Notes: generated from the sequence alone by a model not told the origin. A stretch of DNA of 11,608 nt from Pseudomonadota bacterium (GCA_022572335.1 JACZWD010000066.1:1-11608), one strand, 5' to 3'. Shown: positions 1 to 7,463, counted from the stretch's first letter. Translations and numbers: made by a program.

Positions 1-232
1 TGCCCGCCCACAGGCCCAGGGCATCGAGCATGCGCTGGGAGCCCAGGGCGATGGACGAGGCCCGGCCGTCGAAGCCGGCGTCCAGGCCGGCCGCCGGATC
101 GGCGTCATCGACGGCGATAACCTCCATGCCGGCCGCGGACAGGGCGCAGGCCAGGGTGCCGCCGACGGGACCGCCGCCGACGATGAGCACGTCGGCGCTG
201 AGAAGCCGGGTCTTCGAGGATCGAACGGCCAT
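1..232 (-). CDS. FAD-dependent hydroxylase, UbiH/UbiF/COQ6 family (partial, N-terminus only)
   Basis: Only the first 77 codons lie in the window; the gene continues off the left edge. The protein opens with a short polar stretch and then a Rossmann nucleotide-binding motif, VLIVGGGPVGGTLACAL (residues 15-31, glycines 19-21, 24 and 25), followed by an acidic residue pair after the second beta strand (AVDD, about 41-44) and the segment FDGRASSIALGSQRML (about 54-69). The DGR-S-x-AL-x-GS-x-R pattern is characteristic of the UbiH/VisC/COQ6 flavoprotein hydroxylases that hydroxylate the ubiquinone ring. The ATG at 232 was chosen because an AAGGAC element lies about 12 bases upstream; the ATG at 243 is out of frame. 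The gene is transcribed away from glnK. Which ring position is hydroxylated cannot be decided from this fragment. Confidence 0.85.
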   Translation of the reverse strand, partial: MAVRSSKTRLLSADVLIVGGGPVGGTLACALSAAGMEVIAVDDADPAAGLDAGFDGRASSIALGSQRMLDALGLWAG

Positions 233-282
233 GGCCCTACCATGTCCTTCTTTGGCCGGTCCTGTCCAGGGGCCGGACCAAG

Positions 283-328
283 AGCCCATAAATTAGGCAG
301 TGAATAAAATATGCCTTGAAATTAGGCA
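283..328 (+). promoter_or_regulatory. Tandem NtrC-like enhancer sites upstream of glnK
   Basis: Two copies of a dyad with nine central bases lie in an AT-rich island. The downstream copy is TGCC (312-315), N9, GGCA (325-328), and its symmetry extends to TATGCCT (310-316) and AGGCATA (324-330). The upstream copy is AGCC (283-286), N9, GGCA (296-299). Both right halves carry the identical octamer ATTAGGCA (292-299 and 321-328). The N9-spaced CGCC/GGC geometry resembles NtrC sites described in Rhodobacter. The sites lie about 122 and 151 bp before the predicted glnK start, a normal enhancer distance. That NtrC is the binder is inferred; the operator could also serve the divergent hydroxylase gene. 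Confidence 0.6.
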
Positions 329-372
329 TACCGAAGTGTCCCGATATCCGAAGGCGTCTCAAAAATTCCGCG

Positions 373-385
373 TAATCCTTTGATT
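373..385 (-). promoter_or_regulatory. IHF consensus match between enhancer sites and glnK promoter
   Basis: The plus strand reads TAATCCTTTGATT, which matches the reverse of the IHF consensus WATCAANNNNTTR at every defined position. It sits about 63 bp upstream of the predicted transcription start, between the enhancer-like dyads and the -24/-12 element, where DNA bending would bring activator and sigma-54 polymerase together. IHF occupancy itself is an inference. Confidence 0.55.
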
Positions 386-415
386 TCACTATGTTATTAC
401 CAATTCCTCGAAAAA

Positions 416-431
416 CGGCACGGTTCTTGAA
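416..431 (+). promoter_or_regulatory. Sigma-54 (-24/-12) promoter of glnK-amtB
   Basis: The sequence CGGCACGGTTCTTGAA matches the sigma-54 consensus TGGCACGNNNNTTGCW except for the first base and an A in place of C at the -12 position. The GG at 417-418 and the G at 429 have the required spacing. Transcription would start near 442, leaving a leader of about 105 bases. The location before a glnK-amtB pair, a classic NtrC/RpoN target, supports the call. Confidence 0.75.
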
Positions 432-547
432 AGTGCGGATACGGGGCGGCTGTCACCGCCTCCGTGCGAACGATAGAACCGGCGCCGCCGCGGCCCCCGC
501 GGTGGACAGGGGAGAACGGGTGGCGTCCGGAAAGGAGGATACGGGAG

Positions 548-886
548 ATGAAACTCATTATGGCCATCATCAAGCCCTTCCGGCTAGACGACGTGCGCGA
601 GGCGCTTACGGCCCTCGGCATCCAGGGAATGACCGTCACCGACGTCCAGGGATTCGGCCGCCAGAAGGGCCAGACGGAAATCTACCGCGGCGCCGAGTAC
701 GCGGTGAGTTTCCTGCCCAAGGTGAAAATCGAACTGGCGGTCGCCGACGACATGGCGGAGGCCGTGGTCGAAGCCATCGAGAAATCGGCCCGCACGGACA
801 AGATCGGCGACGGCAAGATCTTCGTCTCGGCAATCGAAAAAGCCATCCGCATCCGCACCGGTGAAACCGACGACGATGCGATCTAG
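548..886 (+). CDS. glnK: Nitrogen regulatory PII protein GlnK
   Basis: This is a 112-residue PII signal protein, the usual family length. It reports nitrogen and energy state by binding 2-oxoglutarate and ATP/ADP and is expected to plug the neighbouring ammonium channel when nitrogen is plentiful. The sequence shows the PII signature QGFGRQKGQTEIYRGAEY (34-51) with the uridylylation target Tyr51 at the tip of the T-loop, followed by FLPKVKIELAV. The B-loop segment KIGDGKIF and the C-terminal IRIRTGE are also intact. The ATG at 548 is preceded nine bases away by AAGGAGG (532-538); the frame stays open upstream to 464, but that extension is not PII-like. amtB follows after 30 bases in the same operon. 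A GlnB paralogue cannot be strictly excluded, but linkage to amtB favours GlnK (called GlnJ or GlnZ in some relatives). Confidence 0.95.
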   Translation: MKLIMAIIKPFRLDDVREALTALGIQGMTVTDVQGFGRQKGQTEIYRGAEYAVSFLPKVKIELAVADDMAEAVVEAIEKSARTDKIGDGKIFVSAIEKAIRIRTGETDDDAI

Positions 887-916
887 CTGAGTACAGGCCA
901 CTAGGAGGAATTCGTG

Positions 917-2236
917 ATGGATGTGATTAAAGGAGCGCGTTGGTTGAGCAGGGGCCTCGGTCCCATGGCCCTTGCCTGGGTGGCCGTTCTCGCCGGCACC
1001 GGCACGGCCCTGGCCGAGGAGGCCAAGCTGGACAGCGGGGATACGGCCTGGATGCTGACCTCGACGGCGCTGGTGCTGATGATGACCATACCCGGCGTCG
1101 CCCTGTTCTACGGCGGCATGGTGCGCAAGAAAAACGTGCTGGCGACGGTGATGCAGAGCTTCGCCGTCACCTGCCTGATGACCGTCCTGTGGATGATCAT
1201 CGGGTATTCCCTGGCCTTCGGCGACGGCGGGAGTATGAACGCCTACATCGGCGGCATGGACAAACTGCTGCTGCGCGGCATGGGCGTCGACGCCCTCTCC
1301 GGCACCATTCCCGAATCGGTGTTCATGACCTTCCAGATGACCTTCGCCATCATCACCCCGGCCCTGATCTGCGGCGGGTTCGCCGACCGCATGAAGTTTT
1401 CCTCCATGCTGGTCTTCCTCGGCCTGTGGATGGTGCTGGTCTATGCGCCCATCACCCACTGGGTGTGGGGCGGCGGCTTCCTGGGCGATGCCGGCGTGCT
1501 CGACTTCGCCGGCGGCACGGTCGTCCACATCAATGCCGGCATCGCCGCCCTGGTCGCCGCCCTGGTGCTCGGCAAGCGGCGCGGCTACGGCACGGAGAAC
1601 ATGGCGCCGCACAATCTGGTGCTGAGCGTGATCGGCGCTTCCATGCTGTGGGTCGGCTGGTTCGGCTTCAACGCCGGATCGGCGGTCGCCGCCAACGGCA
1701 GCGCCGGCATGGCCATGGCGGTGACCCAGATCGCCGCCGCCACCGCGGCCCTGGCATGGATGTTCGCCGAGTGGAAGTTCCGTTCCAAGCCCAGCGTGCT
1801 CGGCATCGTCTCCGGCGCCGTCAGCGGCCTGGTCGCGATCACGCCGGCGTCCGGGTACGTCGGCCCCGGCGGTGCCCTGATGATCGGCTTGGCGGCCGGC
1901 TTGGCCTGTTTCTGGGCCGCCACCAGCCTGAAGAACCGGCTGGGCTACGATGATTCCCTCGACGTCTTCGGCGTCCACGGCGTCGGCGGCATCGTCGGGG
2001 CGCTGCTGACCGGGGTGTTCGCCGTCGAGGCCATCGGCGGCACGCCGGGCGTCCTCGAGGGCAATCCGGGGCAGATCCTCATCCAGCTCGAAGGCATCGC
2101 CGTCACCATCGCCTATTGCGGGGTGGTGAGCTTCGTCCTGCTCAAGATCATCGACGCGGTGATGGGTCTCCGGGTCGACGATGAGACCGAGGTCGGCGGC
2201 CTCGACATCAACCTCCACGGCGAGGTCGTGCACTAA
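917..2236 (+). CDS. amtB: Ammonium transporter AmtB
   Basis: This 439-residue inner-membrane protein conducts ammonium into the cell as an Amt/Rh trimer. An N-terminal signal peptide ending near Ala33 (GTALA, then EE) is followed by about eleven hydrophobic spans. Family landmarks are present: PGVALFYGGMVRKKN after the first span, FQMTFAIITPALI with the likely outer-gate Phe near 139, DFAGGTVVHINAG with the first pore histidine (His204), GWFGFNAGSA, and DVFGVHGVGGIVG with the second pore histidine (His354). The C-terminal tail GLDINLHGE matches the cytoplasmic segment that contacts GlnK. AGGAGGAA (903-910) precedes the start; the ATG at 917 was preferred over the GTG at 914 because its spacing is better. 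The gene is co-transcribed with glnK from the sigma-54 promoter and ends just before a strong hairpin. Confidence 0.97.
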   Translation: MDVIKGARWLSRGLGPMALAWVAVLAGTGTALAEEAKLDSGDTAWMLTSTALVLMMTIPGVALFYGGMVRKKNVLATVMQSFAVTCLMTVLWMIIGYSLAFGDGGSMNAYIGGMDKLLLRGMGVDALSGTIPESVFMTFQMTFAIITPALICGGFADRMKFSSMLVFLGLWMVLVYAPITHWVWGGGFLGDAGVLDFAGGTVVHINAGIAALVAALVLGKRRGYGTENMAPHNLVLSVIGASMLWVGWFGFNAGSAVAANGSAGMAMAVTQIAAATAALAWMFAEWKFRSKPSVLGIVSGAVSGLVAITPASGYVGPGGALMIGLAAGLACFWAATSLKNRLGYDDSLDVFGVHGVGGIVGALLTGVFAVEAIGGTPGVLEGNPGQILIQLEGIAVTIAYCGVVSFVLLKIIDAVMGLRVDDETEVGGLDINLHGEVVH

Positions 2237-2251
2237 GACGGCTGAGGTCAC

Positions 2252-2271
2252 AAAGGGGCGTTGCCCCTTTT
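2252..2271 (+). terminator. Probable terminator of glnK-amtB
   Basis: AAAGGGGC (2252-2259), GTT loop, GCCCCTTT (2263-2270) forms a perfect eight-base-pair stem with a short run of four T at 2268-2271, 15 bases after the amtB stop codon. The position and stem fit an intrinsic terminator, although the T tract is short. It is also the first member of the hairpin series that follows. Confidence 0.6.
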
Positions 2272-2368
2272 GATCCCCACCAAGGGCCGACGGCCCTTGG
2301 AACCCAAATATTGGGGTCCAGGGGTTTTGAAAACCCCTGGCCGGGGGTATGGGGGGCGGAGCCCCCCA
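2252..2368. repeat. Array of five consecutive hairpins with three-base loops
   Basis: Five inverted repeats follow one another in 117 bases. They are AAAGGGGC/GCCCCTTT with loop GTT (2252-2270); CCAAGGGCC/GGCCCTTGG with loop GAC (2280-2300); the weaker CCCAA/TTGGG with loop ATA (2303-2315); CCAGGGGTTT/AAACCCCTGG with loop TGA (2318-2340); and TGGGGGGC/GCCCCCCA with loop GGA (2350-2368). All stems are perfect and all can be drawn with exactly three loop bases. Similar strings of short GC-rich hairpins occur between genes in various alpha- and deltaproteobacteria, as far as I recall, so this is probably one copy of a dispersed intergenic repeat family. Its role beyond termination is not known to me. 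Confidence 0.8.
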
Positions 2369-2381
2369 CAGCCGCGCCGCC

Positions 2382-2410
2382 TTGTCGGGCGCCGGTGCGG
2401 GGGCTAGACT
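2382..2410 (+). promoter_or_regulatory. Predicted housekeeping promoter of dapC
   Basis: TTGTCG (2382-2387) and TAGACT (2405-2410) are separated by exactly 17 bases. Each agrees with the sigma-70-type consensus at four of six positions. Transcription would start around 2416-2418, only a few bases before the ATG at 2422. The element also lies immediately after the hairpin array that isolates this gene from amtB. Confidence 0.45.
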
Positions 2411-2421
2411 CGGCCCGCGCC

Positions 2422-3609
2422 ATGGTGAATCCCCGTCTCGACCGGCTGCCCGGCTATCCGTTCGCCCGCCTCCGGGCGCTGCTCGACGGTGTCGATCCCC
2501 CGGCCGGCGTCGAGCCCCTGGCGTTGTCCATCGGCGAGCCCCGGCACGGGCCGCCGCCCATGCTCGCCGAGACCCTGGCCGCCAACGCCCATCTGTGGGG
2601 CAGGTATCCCCCGATCGGCGGCACGCCCGGGTTCCGGGACGCGGTGGGCTCGTGGCTGGTGCGCCGCTACGGCCTGGCCGAAGGCGCCATCGACCCGGCC
2701 ACCCAGATCCTGCCCGTCGCCGGCACCCGCGAGGCCCTGTTCATGGCCGCCGCCCTGGCCCTGCCCGACGGCAGGGGCGGCGCCACGCCGGCCGTCCTCA
2801 TCCCCAACCCGTATTACCATGTGTACGCGGGATCGGCGGCCATGACGGGGGCCGAGGCGGTGTTCCTGCCGGCGACGCGGGAAACCGGCTTCCTGCCCGA
2901 CCTGGCCGCCGTGGACGAGGCGACCCTGGCGCGCACGGCGCTTTTCTACCTTTGCTCGCCGGCCAACCCGCAGGGCGCGGCGGCCGGCCTGGACTACCTG
3001 AAAACGGCGGTGCGGCTGGCCCGGGACCACGATTTCGTGCTCTGCGTGGACGAATGCTACGCCGAGATCTACGGCGGCGAGCCGCCGCCCGGCGCCGTGC
3101 AGGCGTGCGCCGCCCTGGGGTACGGTAACGTTCTGGTATTCCATTCGTTGTCCAAGCGCTCCAGCGCCCCCGGGCTGCGTTCGGGCTTCGTCGCGGGCGA
3201 TCCGGCCCTGATCGAAAAGTTCAAGCGCCTGCGCGACGTCGGCGGCGCCACCGTGCCCCTGCCGGTGATGGCCGCCTCGGAGGCGTTGTGGCGTGACGAT
3301 GCCCACGTGGAGGAAAACCGCGCCCTTTACCGGGCCAAGTTCGACGCGGCGGAGGCGCTGCTGGCCGGGCGGTTCGGGTTTTACCGGCCGGACGGCGGGT
3401 TCTTCCTGTGGCTCGACGTCGGCGACGGCGAGGCGGCGGCGCGTCGGCTGTGGGCCGAGGCCGGGCTCCGGGTCCTGCCGGGGGCCTATCTGGCCGCCGA
3501 CGACCGGGACGGCCATAACCCCGGCGCCGCCTTTATCCGCGTCGCCCTGGTCCACGATCAGGCGACGACGACGGAGGCCCTGGAGCGGCTTCTCGCGGTC
3601 CTGCGTTAA
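2422..3609 (+). CDS. dapC: PLP-dependent aminotransferase, probable succinyldiaminopimelate transaminase DapC
   Basis: This 395-residue class I/II aminotransferase most resembles DapC, which makes N-succinyl-L,L-diaminopimelate in lysine and meso-diaminopimelate synthesis. The opening MVNPRLDRLPGYPFARLRAL and the segment LALSIGEP are typical of DapC proteins. Fold-type I landmarks follow: VAGTREALF (PLP phosphate contact), NPYYHVY, the SPANPQG loop, DECYAEIY, and HSLSKRSSAPGLRSGF with Schiff-base Lys245, then a C-terminal GGFFLWLDV. The ATG at 2422 is where family similarity begins; the frame is open upstream through the hairpin region. No Shine-Dalgarno sequence is visible, in agreement with a nearly leaderless mRNA. 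ftsK begins 34 bases downstream. A related aminotransferase with another amino-acid substrate remains possible. Confidence 0.8.
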   Translation: MVNPRLDRLPGYPFARLRALLDGVDPPAGVEPLALSIGEPRHGPPPMLAETLAANAHLWGRYPPIGGTPGFRDAVGSWLVRRYGLAEGAIDPATQILPVAGTREALFMAAALALPDGRGGATPAVLIPNPYYHVYAGSAAMTGAEAVFLPATRETGFLPDLAAVDEATLARTALFYLCSPANPQGAAAGLDYLKTAVRLARDHDFVLCVDECYAEIYGGEPPPGAVQACAALGYGNVLVFHSLSKRSSAPGLRSGFVAGDPALIEKFKRLRDVGGATVPLPVMAASEALWRDDAHVEENRALYRAKFDAAEALLAGRFGFYRPDGGFFLWLDVGDGEAAARRLWAEAGLRVLPGAYLAADDRDGHNPGAAFIRVALVHDQATTTEALERLLAVLR

Positions 3610-3643
3610 GATATTCTAAAGCAAGGTATCGTAAAACGCCGGC

Positions 3644-6016
3644 ATGGCACGTACCGTGAGTACTGCCGGGGGCGGCGCTGTTTTGCCGAAGGGCGCGGTG
3701 GATTTCCTTCGTCGGCGTCTGGCCGAGGGAATCGGTTTCGGCCTTTTTGTGTGCGCGGGCGTCCTGCTGGCGGCCCTGTTCAGTTACGCACCCGGCGATT
3801 CCTCGCTCAACAACGCCGCCGATGGCGTCACGCGCAATCTGTTCGGCGGCGCCGGCGCCGTGACCGCCGATGTCCTGCTGCAGTCCCTGGGCGCCGCCGC
3901 CTTCGTGCCCGTCCTGGTGCTGGCGGCCTGGGGCTGGCGGATGGTGCGCAAACGCGGCCTTTCCGTGCTGTGGCTGCGCCTGGCCATGCTGAGCGTCGCC
4001 GTGGCGCTGCTCGCCATGGGGCTCAGCGCCCTGCCCGTACCCCGGACGTGGCCGTTGCTGACGGGACCCGGCGGGGTCGTGGGGAACGTGCTTCTCGACC
4101 GTCTCGGCGCGCTGGTGCAGGGGTACGGCGGCGCCGTCGGGACAGGGATCATCGCGCTCGCCGCGGTCGTCCTCGGGACGGCGGCGTTGGTCTCCGCTTC
4201 AAACCTTTCGTGGGCCGGGTGGCGCACCCCGATATCCGCGTTGGTGCGCGTCCCGGGCGCCTTGATGCGGGCGGTGATCCGCGGCCGCCGGGCGGCCGGG
4301 ACCCGCATGGCATGGCGCGACCGTGCCGAGCCCACCCTCGGCCGCGAGCCTCCGGTGGACCGGGAGGAGCAGGACCCGGGCCGGGAGCCTGCCCCGGAGC
4401 CCTGGCCCAAATCCCCGGTCCGCACCGGCCTGGTGGCGCCCAGGCTGCCGTGGACCAAGACCGGCCGCCGCGCCCTGGCCACGCGCCAGGGGAGGCTGGA
4501 CCTGGATCCCGACGAATACCGGTTGCCGTCTCTCGATCTGTTGAACCCGCCGTCCCGGTCGGCGGGGGGTGGCGCCGTCAACCAGAACGCCCTGCAACAA
4601 AACGCGCGGCTTCTGGAAACCGTGCTCGAGGACTTCGGGGTGCATGGCGAGATCATCAAGGTCCGTCCCGGGCCGGTGGTCACCCTTTACGAGCTGGAGC
4701 CGGCGCCGGGGACCAAAACCTCGCGCGTCATCAGCCTCTCCGACGACATCGCCCGCTCCATGAGCGCGGTGTCCGTGCGCGTGGCGGTGGTTCCGGGACG
4801 CAACGTGATCGGCATCGAGCTGCCCAACCTCAGGCGGGAGACGGTGCACCTGCGCGAGCTGCTGGCCTCCGACGCTTTCGAGCGCAGCGCCGGGCGGCTG
4901 AACCTGGCCCTGGGCAAGGACATCAGCGGCACGCCCGTCCTCGTGGACCTGGCGCGCATGCCCCATCTGCTGGTTGCCGGGACCACCGGGTCGGGCAAGT
5001 CGGTGGCCATGAACACGATGATTCTTTCCCTGCTCTATCAACTTCCGCCCGACGAATGCAAGTTCATCATGATCGATCCGAAGGTGTTGGAACTTTCGGT
5101 GTACGACGGCATTCCCCACCTGCTCACGCCGGTGGTGACCGAACCGTCGAAGGCGGTGGTGGCGCTGAAATGGGCGGTGCGCGAGATGGAGGAGCGCTAC
5201 CGCGCCATGTCGCAACTGGGCGTGCGCAGCGTCGCCGGATACAACGCCCGACTGCGCGACGCGCGCAAGAAAGGCGAAACCCTTACCCGCCGGGTGCAGA
5301 CGGGATTCGACACGGACGGTCAACCGGTTTTCGAGGATCAGCCGCTGAGCATGGATGCGCTGCCCTTCATCATCGTCGTCGTCGACGAGATGGCGGACCT
5401 CATGCTGGTTGCCGGCAAGGACATCGAGGCGGCGGTGCAAAGGCTGGCGCAGATGGCGCGGGCCGCCGGCATCCATCTGATCATGGCCACCCAACGCCCG
5501 TCCGTGGACGTGATCACGGGCACCATCAAGGCCAATTTTCCAACCCGCGTCAGCTTTCAGGTCACCTCCAAGATCGACAGCCGCACCATCCTCGGCGAGC
5601 AGGGGGCGGAACAGCTTCTCGGCCAGGGCGACATGCTGTATATGGCGGGCGGTGGACGCGTTACCCGCGTGCATGGTCCTTTCGTATCCGACGAGGAGGT
5701 GGAGGCCGTGGTCACCTTCCTGAAGTCCCAGGGCGAGCCCACCTACGACACGGCCGTCACCGAGGACGACGGCGCAGCCACCCTTGGCGGCGGCTACGGC
5801 GCCCCGTCGGGCGATGTGCTGTATGACGAGGCGTTGGCCCTCGTCGCCCGCGAGGGCAAGGCCTCCACCAGCTTCATCCAGAGGCACCTGCAGATCGGCT
5901 ATAACCGGGCGGCGCGCATCATCGAGCGCATGGAGGCGAACGGCATTGTCAGCAAGGCCAATCGGGTCGGCCGCCGCGAGGTTCTTATCGGCGGCGACGG
6001 CGGTTATGCCGCCTGA
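3644..6016 (+). CDS. ftsK: DNA translocase FtsK
   Basis: This 790-residue septal motor pumps DNA during division and clears chromosome termini, normally activating XerCD recombination at dif. The N-terminal part has four predicted membrane spans (about residues 28-48, 76-98, 108-130 and 162-184). A short Arg/Pro-rich linker (about 205-315) replaces the long linker of enterobacterial FtsK. The motor has Walker A GTTGSGKS (446-453, Lys452), the characteristic IDPKVLELSVYDGIPHLLTPVVT, Walker B IIVVVDEMADLM (Asp581) and MATQRPSVDVITGTIKANFPTR. The winged-helix gamma domain (about 726-790, with STSFIQRHLQIGYNRAARI) would read KOPS-type sequences. The ATG at 3644 has only a weak ribosome site. The last 11 bases overlap lolA, implying translational coupling. 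Confidence 0.96.
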   Translation: MARTVSTAGGGAVLPKGAVDFLRRRLAEGIGFGLFVCAGVLLAALFSYAPGDSSLNNAADGVTRNLFGGAGAVTADVLLQSLGAAAFVPVLVLAAWGWRMVRKRGLSVLWLRLAMLSVAVALLAMGLSALPVPRTWPLLTGPGGVVGNVLLDRLGALVQGYGGAVGTGIIALAAVVLGTAALVSASNLSWAGWRTPISALVRVPGALMRAVIRGRRAAGTRMAWRDRAEPTLGREPPVDREEQDPGREPAPEPWPKSPVRTGLVAPRLPWTKTGRRALATRQGRLDLDPDEYRLPSLDLLNPPSRSAGGGAVNQNALQQNARLLETVLEDFGVHGEIIKVRPGPVVTLYELEPAPGTKTSRVISLSDDIARSMSAVSVRVAVVPGRNVIGIELPNLRRETVHLRELLASDAFERSAGRLNLALGKDISGTPVLVDLARMPHLLVAGTTGSGKSVAMNTMILSLLYQLPPDECKFIMIDPKVLELSVYDGIPHLLTPVVTEPSKAVVALKWAVREMEERYRAMSQLGVRSVAGYNARLRDARKKGETLTRRVQTGFDTDGQPVFEDQPLSMDALPFIIVVVDEMADLMLVAGKDIEAAVQRLAQMARAAGIHLIMATQRPSVDVITGTIKANFPTRVSFQVTSKIDSRTILGEQGAEQLLGQGDMLYMAGGGRVTRVHGPFVSDEEVEAVVTFLKSQGEPTYDTAVTEDDGAATLGGGYGAPSGDVLYDEALALVAREGKASTSFIQRHLQIGYNRAARIIERMEANGIVSKANRVGRREVLIGGDGGYAA

Positions 6017-6722
6017 CCTGTTCGCGGGGGCCCCCGGTCACGAGCAAGCCGTCCCCGCGAAAGGGCGGGCGGGCAGCCGTCCGCGCCGGCTGGCGGCGAT
6101 CCTGATCGTGGCGCTGGCATGGGCGGCGGCGGCGGTCCCGGCGGCGGCCGCACCGCCCCCGGCGGCGACGCTGAGCGCCGCCGACCGGGCCGACGTCGGC
6201 CGCATCGAGGCCTACCTCAACCGCATCCGCACGCTGAAAGCCCGCTTCCTCCAGGTCTCGTCCACCGGCGAGCTTTCGGAGGGCACCCTGTTTATCTCGC
6301 GTCCCGGCAAGTTGCGCATCGAATACGACCCTCCCGTGCCCATCCTGATCGTCGCCGCCCGCGGGGTGTTGACGTATTTCGACAAGGAACTGGAGCAGGT
6401 GAGCGAGATCGATCTCGAGTCCACGCCGGCGGGCATCCTGGTACAGGAGAACGTCTCCTTTTTTTCCGGCGACTTCACACTCACCAGGTTCAAGCGCCAG
6501 GCCGGCGCCGCCCGCGTTACCCTGGTGCGCACGGAGGACCCGCAGGAGGGAAGCCTGACCCTCATATTCAGCGACCGTCCGCTGACTCTCAGGAAGTGGA
6601 TCGTCACCGACGCCCAGGGCGTGAAAACCACCGTGTCCCTGCTGAAAACCCGTTTCGGCCTGCCCTTGAACCCGGAGCTGTTCCACTTCGAGGCGCCCGA
6701 TCCTTTCGAGATCGACAACTGA
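6006..6722 (+). CDS. lolA: Outer-membrane lipoprotein carrier protein LolA
   Basis: The 238-residue product is a periplasmic chaperone of the LolA family, carrying lipoproteins released by LolCDE across the periplasm. A long positively charged N-terminus (KGRAGSRPRR) leads into a hydrophobic signal sequence (about 30-50) ending in an Ala-rich cleavage region. The mature part shows LolA features: IEAYLNRIRTLKARFLQVS, GTLFISRPGKLRIEYDPP, TYFDKELEQVSEIDLESTP, an FTLTRFKRQAG segment, and a C-terminal TTVSLLKTRFGLPLNPELF followed by FEAPDPFE. The ATG at 6006 lies inside the end of ftsK with an 11-base overlap, the arrangement expected for translational coupling; the same frame is open further upstream but there it only shadows ftsK. 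The ftsK-lolA pairing is common in alphaproteobacteria. Confidence 0.93.
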   Translation: MPPDLFAGAPGHEQAVPAKGRAGSRPRRLAAILIVALAWAAAAVPAAAAPPPAATLSAADRADVGRIEAYLNRIRTLKARFLQVSSTGELSEGTLFISRPGKLRIEYDPPVPILIVAARGVLTYFDKELEQVSEIDLESTPAGILVQENVSFFSGDFTLTRFKRQAGAARVTLVRTEDPQEGSLTLIFSDRPLTLRKWIVTDAQGVKTTVSLLKTRFGLPLNPELFHFEAPDPFEIDN

Positions 6723-6723
6723 C

Positions 6724-6745
6724 GGCCCGCGGCCGGACCGCGGCC
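6724..6745. terminator. GC-rich hairpin between convergent lolA and response regulator
   Basis: GGCC-GCGG (6724-6732, with a bulged C at 6728) can pair with CCGCGGCC (6738-6745) around a five-base loop. It lies directly after the lolA stop codon and before the convergent response-regulator gene, where a shared terminator would be expected. There is no T tract on either strand, so intrinsic termination is only a possibility. Confidence 0.3.
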
Positions 6746-6773
6746 CGGCGCGGCGCGCCCTTCGACAAACCGT

Positions 6774-7463
6774 TCAGGTGGCGAGACGGTATCCGCCGGG
6801 CTCGGTGACCAGCATCTGGGCGTTGGATGGATCGCGCTCGATCTTCTGGCGCAGGCGGTAGACGTGGGTTTCCAGGGTGTGGGTGGTGACGCCGGCGTTG
6901 TAGCCCCAGACCTCGTCCAAAAGCACTTCGCGCCTGACCACCCTGTCACCGGCGCGATACAGGTATTTCAGGATCGCCGCCTCCTTGTCGGTGAGGCGGA
7001 TTTTGCGCTTGTCGGTGTTGTCGACGAGAAGCTTGGCGCCGGGCTGAAAGGTGTAGGGGCCGATGGTGAAGACCGCGTCGTCGCTGCGTTCGTGCTGGCG
7101 GATGTGGGCGCGCAGGCGGGCCAGCAGGACGCCGAGGCGAAAGGGCTTGGTGACGTAATCGTTGGCGCCCGAATCCAGGCCCAGGATGGTGTCGGCGTCG
7201 GTGTCGGCGCCGGTCAGCATGATGATCGGCGAGGTGACGCCGTTGCGGCGCATCAGGCGGCAGAGCTCGCGGCCGTCCATGTCGGGCAGGCCCACGTCCA
7301 GGATGATCACGTCGAAGTGGTCGGCCTTCGCCAGCTTCAGGGCCTCGGCCCCGGTTTTCGTCCCGATCGTGGTGAACTCTTCGTGCAGTTGCAGTTGCTC
7401 TCCAAGCATCTGCAGCAGGGTCGCATCGTCGTCGACGAGCAGAATGCGCTTGCCTGCGGTCAT
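6774..7463 (-). CDS. OmpR/PhoB-family response regulator
   Basis: This 229-residue transcription factor has an N-terminal receiver domain (about 5-118) and a C-terminal winged-helix DNA-binding domain (about 130-228). The receiver has the acidic triad DDD (11-13), phospho-acceptor Asp56 in VIILDVGLPDMDG, Thr84 in IIMLTGAD and Lys106 in YVTKPF, all intact. The effector domain shows IRLTDKEAAILKYLYR, VVRREVLLDEVWGYN, and the recognition-helix region THTLETHVYRLRQKIE, ending with the wing GGYRL. Start is the ATG at 7463; only a weak GGGGT lies upstream. No histidine kinase is encoded in the window, so the partner and regulon are unknown. It faces lolA convergently and ribA divergently. Confidence 0.93.
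   Translation of the reverse strand: MTAGKRILLVDDDATLLQMLGEQLQLHEEFTTIGTKTGAEALKLAKADHFDVIILDVGLPDMDGRELCRLMRRNGVTSPIIMLTGADTDADTILGLDSGANDYVTKPFRLGVLLARLRAHIRQHERSDDAVFTIGPYTFQPGAKLLVDNTDKRKIRLTDKEAAILKYLYRAGDRVVRREVLLDEVWGYNAGVTTHTLETHVYRLRQKIERDPSNAQMLVTEPGGYRLAT

Noticed and set aside
443..463. Hairpin GGCGG/CCGCC in the glnK leader as attenuator
   Set aside because: Only a five-base-pair stem, with no T run or leader peptide; it fits chance in GC-rich sequence.
584..2251. Long open frame on the minus strand opposite glnK-amtB (about 555 codons)
   Set aside because: Its translation is His/Asp/Gly-rich low-complexity sequence typical of the antisense of GC-rich genes, and both sense genes are unambiguous.
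3606..3643. Promoter in the AT-rich gap between dapC and ftsK
   Set aside because: TATCGT- and TATTCT-like hexamers exist, but no -35 partner was found at 16-18 bp, so no call was made.
4199..5887. Long minus-strand open frame opposite ftsK
   Set aside because: Same reason: an antisense shadow of a strongly conserved gene, with no recognisable domain.
6758..6778. REP-like element resembling the widespread CCCTTCGACA...CTCAGG motif
   Set aside because: The match is only partial, there is a single copy, and its end coincides with the stop codon of the response-regulator gene.
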